Source of the DNA: Clostridia bacterium
Lineage (GTDB): Bacteria; Bacillota; Clostridia; Lachnospirales; Lachnospiraceae
Assembly (NCBI GenBank): GCA_910576325.1
Contig: CAJTIM010000006.1
Location: 157,810-221,809, forward strand
Length of the DNA: 64,000 bases
Direction of reading: 5' to 3'
Made by a program: the position numbers and the translations under genes. The notes under the pieces were generated by a model. It was given only the letters and a program-made list of their open reading frames with translations, ran no database searches and had not been told where the DNA came from. The first letter of the stretch is position 1. Each line of letters starts with the position of its first letter. Below are positions 47,101 through 54,849 of this stretch, in pieces.

Positions 47101-48677
47101 TCCGCTGTCCGGTTTAAATAACTTCCCCTCCAGACGGTCAGACCGTTTTCGTCCGCCCTATACCCGGCTCTTTCCTCCCCTACATAAAACTCGGTAAATT
47201 CCTTATGCCTGTAACTGTTTTTGATATATTCCGTCTGTTTATCCTTATCCGGCTCGAAAAGCATTACCCCGGCAATATCCGGGCATTTATGCACCATAAA
47301 TTCATCAAACTGCAAGATGCCTTTCTCTATTTCAGACAAAGAAAGACCGGGCAATGGTTCTCCACTGTCCGGCTCTGGTAAATCCTTATTTTCAGTTTTT
47401 TCAGTCGCTCCTTCACTTACAGGCTGTATACCAGTTCCCTCAGTACGATTTCCTCCGCCGAGTGCCTGATGCTGTTCATCTTCTGAACCCAAAGCATCTG
47501 GTTCTCCGCCTTGAGTTTTTCCGTCACTCCCTCCTGCTTCATCATCTGCCCGGTCAGCAGTTCCATCCTCTGCTCTGCCTGCTCCTGAATGGTCAGAAGA
47601 TGCTCTTTCAGCTTCCCTTTCAGCAGAAGCCCGGTGTAAATCCCCTTCTTGTGTTCCTGTAAGTAATTCTTCCTCATCAGTCCGTATTTCGTCAGTGTCC
47701 CCTCCGGCTGTTCGTCCATCTTTAACATCGGTATCAGATAATCCCCGTTCTTCTCGTAAGTCAGATTCATTATTTTTTCCCCTTTCCCCGGCGTTCCCGG
47801 TCTGTGTGGTAAGTTGTATGTCCTCCGTTTTACTTTCACGCTTTAAAGCATTATAGCGTGTGCCAGAGGTATTTGCAAGTCCTTTTTCGACAAAATTTCT
47901 TGATGCTTCCTTTCCGGCGATTTCCCTGTCATACGCCCCGATTGCTTTGCCAATCTCCATAAGCACAGGTTTGGATAAATCGGATATGCTGTCACCGATG
48001 TGCGACAGTGTTTCGATTGTATTAAACTCATGGATATAGGGGAACTGGATTTCCTCTGCCAGCTCCGCATCTTCCATGCCGCACCGCTTTAAAACAGTGT
48101 AGGCGATGCTGTCCGCCAGTGTTTCCCGGACACGGACAGCAATATTCAGTTCGTCCAGTTCCTCCAGAAAACTTCCCTCTTTCAGATATTCCATATCCGA
48201 AGCAAGCTCCCCATAACAGTCCTGTGCAATCCGGGAAGCAATCTCCCTGATCCTGTCCGTAAACCCGGCTTCTTTGTCAGTGTCCCCGTAAATCCCTTCC
48301 AGACGGTCAAGCACCGCTTCCTGATGTTCCCCCTTCATCTCCCAAAGCCTGGGGAAACGCCCGATGCGCCTTGCCTTATGCACGTCCGATATGTCAAAGA
48401 CGTACCGCAGTCCGGTGTTGGGACTCCCTTCTTCATCAAACAAGGCGATACCCTTTGCCCCTTTGTTTACCCAGCAGTGCATTTTTTCATTCCATATCTC
48501 TATGGAAGCACAGGCTGTAGCATCCGGTCTTTGGGCATAGATAAGGAGCTGGTCTTTGAACGGGTATTTGTAGAGCCTTGATGCTGTGTTCAGATATTTC
48601 TTCCAGCTTTCTTCATTTCTCGTCACTTCCCTTGATGTTTCTGCGGAAAGTATGGAAATTAAGTCATATTTTCTCAT
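41105..48677 (-). CDS. Methylase/SNF2 helicase gene, exon 1 (first 2524 residues)
   Basis: N-terminal exon of a 3054-residue ICE protein, from [20 protein letters not shown], with a GGAGG site. Residues 1-260 form an ArdC-like front domain and 300-430 a long low-complexity acidic linker. Two similar segments near 590-700 and 800-900 ([26 protein letters not shown]) look like an internal duplication. A methylase domain has [10 protein letters not shown] near 1512 and GNVPFGQYK near 1576, a degenerate motif IV. The first helicase lobe has CVGAGKT near 2177, [10 protein letters not shown] near 2342 and [13 protein letters not shown] near 2395. The frame reads on to 41037 inside the intron; those extra residues are not protein. 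Confidence 0.9.
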
Positions 48678-48714
48678 GGTAAACCTCCATTTCCTGTTTA
48701 TTGTTTTTTGGCAA

Positions 48715-48752
48715 TAAAAAAGGCGGCTATGGTTCGTTCATAAGCCATTGCC
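48715..48752 (-). terminator. Terminator just downstream of the HEPN gene side and after the helicase leader
   Basis: GGCGGCTATGG pairs with CCATTGCC (one mismatch), followed by a T run on the minus strand. It lies between the HEPN gene and the helicase start (48677), so read-through from HEPN would stop here. Confidence 0.65.
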
Positions 48753-48821
48753 ACCAGTGACGGTAAACTTTATTCAATTTTTGTCTGCTCCTTTCCTCCA
48801 CTGATTCTTCATATAAGAAAA

Positions 48822-48845
48822 GCACCTAAGATTTCTCCTAAGTGC
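48822..48845 (-). terminator. Terminator of the HEPN gene
   Basis: GCACTTAGG pairs with CTTAGGTGC (two G-U pairs) around a 6-nt loop, followed by TTTTCTT, 23 nt after the HEPN stop. Confidence 0.75.
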
Positions 48846-48867
48846 ATTTTCTTTAAATTCCATTTTC

Positions 48868-50325
48868 TTAAAAAATCTTATGAATTACTCGCTTTATTGC
48901 ATCATGTGAAATTCCAGTATTATCCAAAATCATAACATATATCATACATCTGGCTAACTGATATGTATAGGCGTGAATATCCTCTAAGTCTTTCGGGTGT
49001 CCATGTCCTATTTCATTTCGCATCTTAGAAAATATCTGACCTAAATTGCTATTTCCTTCAAAATGGATTTTCATTCTCTGTGCTAACATCTTCTTATAAT
49101 CATTTAAAATATCTGAGTATTTCTTTAGCACATTATTGAATTGTTCCTCTAAGGAAAAATCTATTTTATCAAGGTCATCTAATATTTTTTTCGCATAATT
49201 TTCAATTTTTTCCTTCTTTTTCTTTGATGTCCGTTGCTCTTTTAATTCATCGGCAGCACTTTCAAAGTTCTTCTTAATATATTCCAATAATTCCTCTCTT
49301 AAAGAATCGCTTTCCTCCTGATCCACTAATTTACAGGATTCGTCAATCACCACATCATTTGCTAACTGTTTTATTTGCTGGAACTCTGCATTAGTTTCCA
49401 TTTTTGTTTCTTGTGTACGGTCATACTCTCCTTCAAAACTTAATGCACATTCTAAAAAACTTGTATGAGTTAAATCCTTATACTCCGTATCATTATCTGG
49501 AACAAATAACTCATCAGAAGTATCTTTTTGACGCCTCTCTGCAATATATTGAAAAAGTTCTCCAAATTTATCTCCAACATCCCTTGTAAGAATTGTATTC
49601 AATTCAGAATTTGTATACTCACCTCTATCTATCGTTCTGAAATAAACAATCCCTGTTTTTTCAAATTTTTTATCTCTGTTTCTCTTATAAATCTTAATAT
49701 TATCAAACTTAATATTTCGGCGGAAACTCAAAAATTTCATAAAATCAAATACCCACAAATAACAGTCTGGTATTATATCAATTCCAACCGATTCTTTAAA
49801 ATCAATATAAAATTGTGGCGTACAAGTACCTATATTGCGTTCTCCCCACCTTTCATTATAATAAATAGCGTAGTCGATTCCTACTTCACATAAAATCCCA
49901 TTAACTATTGCCGGATATTTTGTATTTATTTCATTCCAATATCGAGGTTCTTTTGCATATAAGCGCTCACTCCAATCTATCCCATTATCAATCTTCTTCA
50001 TCACATTAGCACTACCGCCAGCAAATACATCTATCGGCTTTCCAGTAAACATGATCCTATCAAATTGTGAAAGATCATCTGGCGGATTATTACCGCTCGA
50101 ATAAATATATCCTTTACACGAGATGCTTCTCCCATTATATATACAACCGAACATTTTAAAATTATAATTATTAAAAAGATAACCCTCAACAATATCCTTC
50201 TCTATCCTTTCATGTTGCAAGCAAAAAAAGTGTTCTTCATCTACTATAATCTTAAAATCCTTATGATTCTCTGAAATAAAACGTATTTCATTTTCCTCAA
50301 GTCCACTCAAATATCCTTCTAACAT
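48868..50325 (-). CDS. HEPN-domain protein, ApeA-like probable defence ribonuclease
   Basis: 485 residues from MLEGYLSGLEENEIRFISEN at 50325, placed after GGGAGG. The N-terminal 230 residues are beta-rich (GYLFNNYNFKMFGCIYNGRS), like the sensor half of ApeA. The C-terminal HEPN domain has the RNase motif RxxxxH in MRNEIGHGHP (Arg436, His441) within a long helical bundle. ApeA-type proteins arrest growth on phage infection by cutting RNA. The gene is AT-rich, has its own promoter and terminator, and sits inside the ICE transfer region. The family call is by eye. Confidence 0.7.
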   Translation of the reverse strand: MLEGYLSGLEENEIRFISENHKDFKIIVDEEHFFCLQHERIEKDIVEGYLFNNYNFKMFGCIYNGRSISCKGYIYSSGNNPPDDLSQFDRIMFTGKPIDVFAGGSANVMKKIDNGIDWSERLYAKEPRYWNEINTKYPAIVNGILCEVGIDYAIYYNERWGERNIGTCTPQFYIDFKESVGIDIIPDCYLWVFDFMKFLSFRRNIKFDNIKIYKRNRDKKFEKTGIVYFRTIDRGEYTNSELNTILTRDVGDKFGELFQYIAERRQKDTSDELFVPDNDTEYKDLTHTSFLECALSFEGEYDRTQETKMETNAEFQQIKQLANDVVIDESCKLVDQEESDSLREELLEYIKKNFESAADELKEQRTSKKKKEKIENYAKKILDDLDKIDFSLEEQFNNVLKKYSDILNDYKKMLAQRMKIHFEGNSNLGQIFSKMRNEIGHGHPKDLEDIHAYTYQLARCMIYVMILDNTGISHDAIKRVIHKIF

Positions 50326-50374
50326 ATAACCTCCCATAATATTTATATCTATTTTTAGCTAACGTATTATGGAA

Positions 50375-50403
50375 ATTATACCACCCTATCAGTTGTAACT
50401 CAA
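50375..50403 (-). promoter_or_regulatory. Promoter of the HEPN gene
   Basis: TTGAGT (50403-50398) and TATAAT (50380-50375) are spaced by 17 nt, about 50 nt upstream of the start. Confidence 0.75.
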
Positions 50404-50430
50404 TTTCTTCTCAGAATATTTCACATTTCA

Positions 50431-50459
50431 GTTGTAGGGTACTTAACGAACCCTACAAC
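50431..50459 (-). terminator. Hairpin between topB-XRE transcript and HEPN gene
   Basis: GTTGTAGGGT pairs perfectly with ACCCTACAAC around a 9-nt loop, 10 nt after the XRE stop. It has no T run, so termination may be weak. Confidence 0.55.
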
Positions 50460-50469
50460 CTACTATCAA

Positions 50470-50805
50470 TCACTCATAGAAACCATGTTCCTCAATGCCT
50501 TTTTCCAGAATAGTATGTATCAGTTCTTCCAGTTCCACACCGTTTATCTCACTGACCACAATCAGCTTTGCAAGGGTATCTTTCTGTACGGATATGGCAT
50601 ACTGTTCCTCATCGGCACGAAGTTCATGGACGCAGATGCCAAGTCCGTCCGCAATCCGGCACACCACGCCAAGCTCCGGCTCTCTGATGCCCGCCAAAAC
50701 ATCCATAATCGTCCTCTCCGGCACTCCTGACATTCTGGAAAGCTCCACAATGCTGATTTCTTCCTCTTTCATCACGTTTAATAACTTATCCCCGGTTGTA
50801 AACAT
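50470..50805 (-). CDS. XRE-family DNA-binding protein
   Basis: 111-residue protein starting MFTTGDKLLNVMKEEEISIV at 50805, after GGGAGG. Residues 6-62 form a Cro/CI helix-turn-helix (SIVELSRMSGVPERTIMDVLAG). The C-terminal half is helical (ELEELIHTILEKGIEEH). It follows topB by 13 nt in the same direction. The longer frame to 50952 reads topB in another frame. Confidence 0.82.
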   Translation of the reverse strand: MFTTGDKLLNVMKEEEISIVELSRMSGVPERTIMDVLAGIREPELGVVCRIADGLGICVHELRADEEQYAISVQKDTLAKLIVVSEINGVELEELIHTILEKGIEEHGFYE

Positions 50806-50818
50806 ACTTTTTCCTCCC

Positions 50819-52939
50819 TTATTTTTTCTTCCCGCCAGAAGATTTCTTTTTCGGAAACTCCATGACAAACTTAAACTGTACCCCGCTTTTTTCTTCCCCG
50901 TCTTTGGTATAGCTATATTCTTCTGTCCCGCTCGGAATGATATAGGCATCATAGGGCTTGCCCGCTTTGCTCTTTAACCCTTTTAACAGGATTTTCTTTC
51001 CAGCAAGCATATCCTTCACCTGTGCATCGGTAAGGACAGCACCCATTATCCGGCTCACGTTCATACCGCATTTTTTCATGCAGTACGCACCGAATTTTCC
51101 TTTTACCACCTGACCGCCGCAATTCGGGCATACCCCAAGAGCCGCCTGTTCCTGTGCGCACATCTTTTTCTGCTCGTCACTGACCTCATGGTAGGTGTGT
51201 ATCAGCTCCGACACCATATTTTCAATGTCCGCCATGAAGTCCTCCATAGGAAGCTCCCCTTTCGCTACCAGTGTCAGAGCATTTTCCCAATCGGCGGTAA
51301 GTTTCGGGGACTTCACCACATCCGGCAGCACCGTAATCAGTTTCAATCCGTCCTCTGTTGGTATGATCTGCTTTTTCTCACGCTTTACAAAGCCGTCCTT
51401 GACTAACTTCTCAATAATGTCCGCCCTTGTCGCTGGCGTACCCAAGCCTTTCCTCTCCACGTCATCGCCCATATCTTCCGCCCCGGCACGTTCCATTGCG
51501 GATAATAATAAATCTTCCGTAAAGCGCTTCGGCGGGGAAGTGAAATGCTCGCTGATTTTGGTCTGCACACCGTCAAACACCTGTCCTTCTGAAAGCTCCG
51601 GCAGCTTCTTTTCCTCTTTTTCTTCTTCCGTATTCCCGGAGATTTTAAAGGAACGCTTAAAGGCATCTTCAAAGGACTTCCACCCGTTATGCGTGACAGA
51701 CTTCCCGGAAACCGCAAAAGTGTGTCCGTTACAGGAAAACTCCGCTTTGACTGTTTCATACAGATGCTTCTCCCCGGTGGCGCATAACAGGCGGTTCGCA
51801 ATCAGGGATAAAATTTTGCGCTCCGTTTCCGGCAGTGCTGCAAGGTCAGCTTTCCCTATCTCCATTGTGGGGATAATGGCGTGGTGGTCTGTCACTTTTT
51901 TGCTGTTCAGAATCCTTTTTATATCTGGGCTGGACGTTTTGTTTTCCTCAAACATGAGGGAGCTGAACACCGCTTCAATTACACCTTTTGCGGTCTGCCC
52001 CATATCATCGGATAAGAACTGGCTGTCCGTTCTCGGATATGTGGCTAACTTTTTCTCATAAAGGCTCTGTGTGTACTCTAAGGTCTGCTTTGCGGTGAAA
52101 CCAAATAAACGGTTCGCATCCCTCTGGAGGGTGGTAAGGTCATAGAGCTTCGGCGGCATGGCTGCTTTTTCCTCTTTTACAACAGACATGGTAAGAGCCT
52201 GCCCGTTCCGGCAAGCTCCCACAATTTCATCTGTTTTCTTTTTGTCATCCATGCGCCCGGTGGCGGCATCTATCCCATCCATCAGGATATGCGCCATGTA
52301 ATATGTTTCCTTCTGGAAATTCATAATCTTTGCTTCCCGATCTACCAGCATCGCAAGGGTGGGTGTCTGCACCCGCCCCACCTTTAAAACCTTTCCGCCA
52401 TACAGGACAGTGAACAGCCTTGTACCGTTGATGCCCACAAGCCAGTCCGCTTCCTGCCTGCACAGTGCGGAATGGTACAGGTTATCGTAATCGCTCCCCG
52501 GCTGTAAATTCTCAAACCCTTCACAAATGGCGGTTTCCTCCATTGAGGAAATCCACAGGCGTTTGATTGGCTTGTCACAGCCTGCCATTTCATACACCAG
52601 ACGGAAGATAAGTTCCCCCTCCCGTCCGGCGTCTGTTCCACAAATCACAGCCGACACGTCTTTCCTGTGCATCAACTGGTACAGCACGTCATACTGCGCT
52701 TTTGTGTCCGGCTTCACCTCATACTGCCATTTTTCCGGCTTGACGGGAAGGCTCTCATACGTCCACTTTTTCCACTGTTCCCCGTAGCTTTCCGGCTGTG
52801 CCAGTTCCACCAGATGCCCCACGCACCAGCTCACAATATATCCGTTCCCCTCCATATATCCGTCACTGATTTCCGATGCGCCGATCACGTCCGCAATGCT
52901 CCTTGCAACACTCGGTTTTTCCGCTATCACTAACTGCAT
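50819..52939 (-). CDS. topB: DNA topoisomerase III
   Basis: 706-residue type IA topoisomerase. The Toprim domain starts MQLVIAEKPSVARSIADVIG with GTDAGREGELIFRLV; the active-site Tyr is in LATYPRTDSQFL. The C-terminus carries one CxxC zinc segment (CPNCGGQ) and a basic tail. TopB homologues are standard in Tn1549-type elements and may assist conjugative DNA processing. It begins directly after the stop of the CD1107-like gene. Confidence 0.96.
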   Translation of the reverse strand: MQLVIAEKPSVARSIADVIGASEISDGYMEGNGYIVSWCVGHLVELAQPESYGEQWKKWTYESLPVKPEKWQYEVKPDTKAQYDVLYQLMHRKDVSAVICGTDAGREGELIFRLVYEMAGCDKPIKRLWISSMEETAICEGFENLQPGSDYDNLYHSALCRQEADWLVGINGTRLFTVLYGGKVLKVGRVQTPTLAMLVDREAKIMNFQKETYYMAHILMDGIDAATGRMDDKKKTDEIVGACRNGQALTMSVVKEEKAAMPPKLYDLTTLQRDANRLFGFTAKQTLEYTQSLYEKKLATYPRTDSQFLSDDMGQTAKGVIEAVFSSLMFEENKTSSPDIKRILNSKKVTDHHAIIPTMEIGKADLAALPETERKILSLIANRLLCATGEKHLYETVKAEFSCNGHTFAVSGKSVTHNGWKSFEDAFKRSFKISGNTEEEKEEKKLPELSEGQVFDGVQTKISEHFTSPPKRFTEDLLLSAMERAGAEDMGDDVERKGLGTPATRADIIEKLVKDGFVKREKKQIIPTEDGLKLITVLPDVVKSPKLTADWENALTLVAKGELPMEDFMADIENMVSELIHTYHEVSDEQKKMCAQEQAALGVCPNCGGQVVKGKFGAYCMKKCGMNVSRIMGAVLTDAQVKDMLAGKKILLKGLKSKAGKPYDAYIIPSGTEEYSYTKDGEEKSGVQFKFVMEFPKKKSSGGKKK

Positions 52940-54601
52940 TTAGTCATCCTCCCCTTCTTTATCTTCAAAGAAATCATCCTCACTGCCCTCGTTTTCCTCA
53001 TCATCGTCATATTCTTCTTCCTCGTCCTCCTCATCATCGTCCTCGTCAAGAAATTCCTCTTTCTTTTTCCGGACTACTTTGAAATAATAGCCGCCGCCAA
53101 TAGCTGCAACTGCCACAATCCCAAGAATGATATAGGTTGCCGCCGGGTTTTCTTCTGGTTTCTCCAGCTCAGGTTCTTCGGTGTTTTCCCCCTCCCCGTC
53201 CTCTGTGGGTTCTTCCGTAGGTTCTTCCTCCTTCCCCTGTTCCCCGTTGTTATTGGGAAGTGCGCCCTCCGTCACAGGGATTGCGGACTCCAGCGCAGCG
53301 GAATTTTTCGGTAAGGTTTCGCTGTTGTCCGCTGTCACGTTCAACAGGTCATTTTCCGTAACTTCCGTCAGGAAATACACCATTTCTTCCTCCCCGTCCC
53401 GGTCAATGATAAGGTAGAACACTTTTTCCGATGCGGTCTGGATTGTATAAAATTCCTTTCCCGTTTCGCTTTTCTCCTTTTCCCCGGATTCCTCTTTTTT
53501 CTCCGATGCCGCCGCTTCCGCCATTGCCTGCTTTTTCTGCTCTGCAAGGTTGTTTTCGGAAACGGTGTTCCCGTCACTGTCCGTCTTGGTATGCTCCGTC
53601 ACCTGTGCGGTGGCGGAGGAAGGCTTGGTAGCCTGTGCGTTCACCGGGAGCTGCTCTGCCGGGTTCTTCTCGTTCCCGTCCTCTTTTTCCGGATCGGTGT
53701 AATACGGGTTGGCTGTTTTGTAGACCTCCGACATATTCCCGGCGTTATCCATTGCGGAAATGGTAAAATACTGGTAGCCTGCGTCAAACTGTTGCAGACG
53801 GATATTCAGGACACCGTTTGTAAGCTCCGTAAATTCATACCCGTTCACATACACCGCCTTGATGCCGGAATCCGTATCATGCGCCTGTATGGAGAGCAGA
53901 CCGTCGCTGACCGCAGCGTTTAAGGTAGGCTTCGTGAAATCAAAGCATTTCATATAGCGGTTTTTCTCATAGGTTTTTCCCTTCTGGTCTGTCACAAGCA
54001 CATAGACGGTGGTATTCTCCGAAATCTCTACATACATATCCTCTGTTACGTCTGTCCAGCTCCCATTCTGTGCCACTTTCGCCTGCACTGTCTTTATGGT
54101 GAAGTTGCCGGAATGTGCCACGTCCTCTATGGAGATATGTACCTTTGTGGTGTCATTGTGCCACCCGGACGGAGTGGAGATTGTGACCTTTACATTCGGG
54201 TTCACATACTCGCATAAGCTGTAATCCTCTTTGCAGACACCGCAATCCTTATCCGTAACATACTGTGTGCATTTCTCTTTACAGGTACATTCCGGTTCAG
54301 GTACTTCGTTCCCGGATACCGTACCGCTTTCCGTTTCTTCCTCATTACTGCCGGACTCGGTTTTTGTTTCCCCGGTTTCATCCTCCCCATTCTCTAAATT
54401 TTCCCCGGTTTCAGTGCTTTCCTCTGCTCCGGCGGTTTCCTCTGTTTCCCCTTCGGTATTGTTTTCCTCCGTAAGCGCACCCTCCGCATAGGCATCTACC
54501 GTATTCCCACTGTTCGCCATAAACGCCCCTATGGGCATACAGAACAGCAATGCCGACAAGAACAGCGACACCGCCGCCCTAACTGATAACTTTTTCTTCA
54601 T
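52940..54601 (-). CDS. CD1107-family surface protein of the conjugation apparatus
   Basis: 553 residues. A signal peptide (1-40) is followed by a Glu/Thr-rich spacer, a cysteine cluster (ECTCKEKCTQY, DCGVCKED), Ig-like repeats, and a transmembrane helix near 492-512 (TYIILGIVAVAAIGGGYYF). The cytoplasmic tail is almost all Asp and Glu. This matches the CD1107-type mobile element proteins. It is probably exposed on the donor surface and anchored in the membrane. Confidence 0.85.
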   Translation of the reverse strand: MKKKLSVRAAVSLFLSALLFCMPIGAFMANSGNTVDAYAEGALTEENNTEGETEETAGAEESTETGENLENGEDETGETKTESGSNEEETESGTVSGNEVPEPECTCKEKCTQYVTDKDCGVCKEDYSLCEYVNPNVKVTISTPSGWHNDTTKVHISIEDVAHSGNFTIKTVQAKVAQNGSWTDVTEDMYVEISENTTVYVLVTDQKGKTYEKNRYMKCFDFTKPTLNAAVSDGLLSIQAHDTDSGIKAVYVNGYEFTELTNGVLNIRLQQFDAGYQYFTISAMDNAGNMSEVYKTANPYYTDPEKEDGNEKNPAEQLPVNAQATKPSSATAQVTEHTKTDSDGNTVSENNLAEQKKQAMAEAAASEKKEESGEKEKSETGKEFYTIQTASEKVFYLIIDRDGEEEMVYFLTEVTENDLLNVTADNSETLPKNSAALESAIPVTEGALPNNNGEQGKEEEPTEEPTEDGEGENTEEPELEKPEENPAATYIILGIVAVAAIGGGYYFKVVRKKKEEFLDEDDDEEDEEEEYDDDEENEGSEDDFFEDKEGEDD

Positions 54602-54839
54602 TTCCTGCCATCTCCTTTGCGTTTTCTTTTTCTTCCAATAACTTCAAAATCTCGTCCTCGCTGAATTTGATAAGTAATTGCAGCTTCTCGGACGAGATTT
54701 TATGCTTTTCGATAATATCCATTTTTTCGGCTCTTTCCGCCATGCGCTTCTGTTCTTCCAAATCCTTCTTTTTTGCCTGTAAGGATTCAAGCTGCGCATC
54801 CACTTTGGAAAGCTCCTTTTCAATGCGTTCCTTTGTCAT
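54579..54839 (-). CDS. DUF4315-family coiled-coil protein
   Basis: 86 residues, MTKERIEKELSKVDAQLESL, nearly all coiled coil. DUF4315 proteins occur between the CD1107 and CD1108 genes in Tn1549-type elements, as here. It overlaps the surface-protein gene by 23 nt. Function is unknown. Confidence 0.85.
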   Translation of the reverse strand: MTKERIEKELSKVDAQLESLQAKKKDLEEQKRMAERAEKMDIIEKHKISSEKLQLLIKFSEDEILKLLEEKENAKEMAGNEEKVIS

Positions 54840-54849
54840 AAATGCCTCC

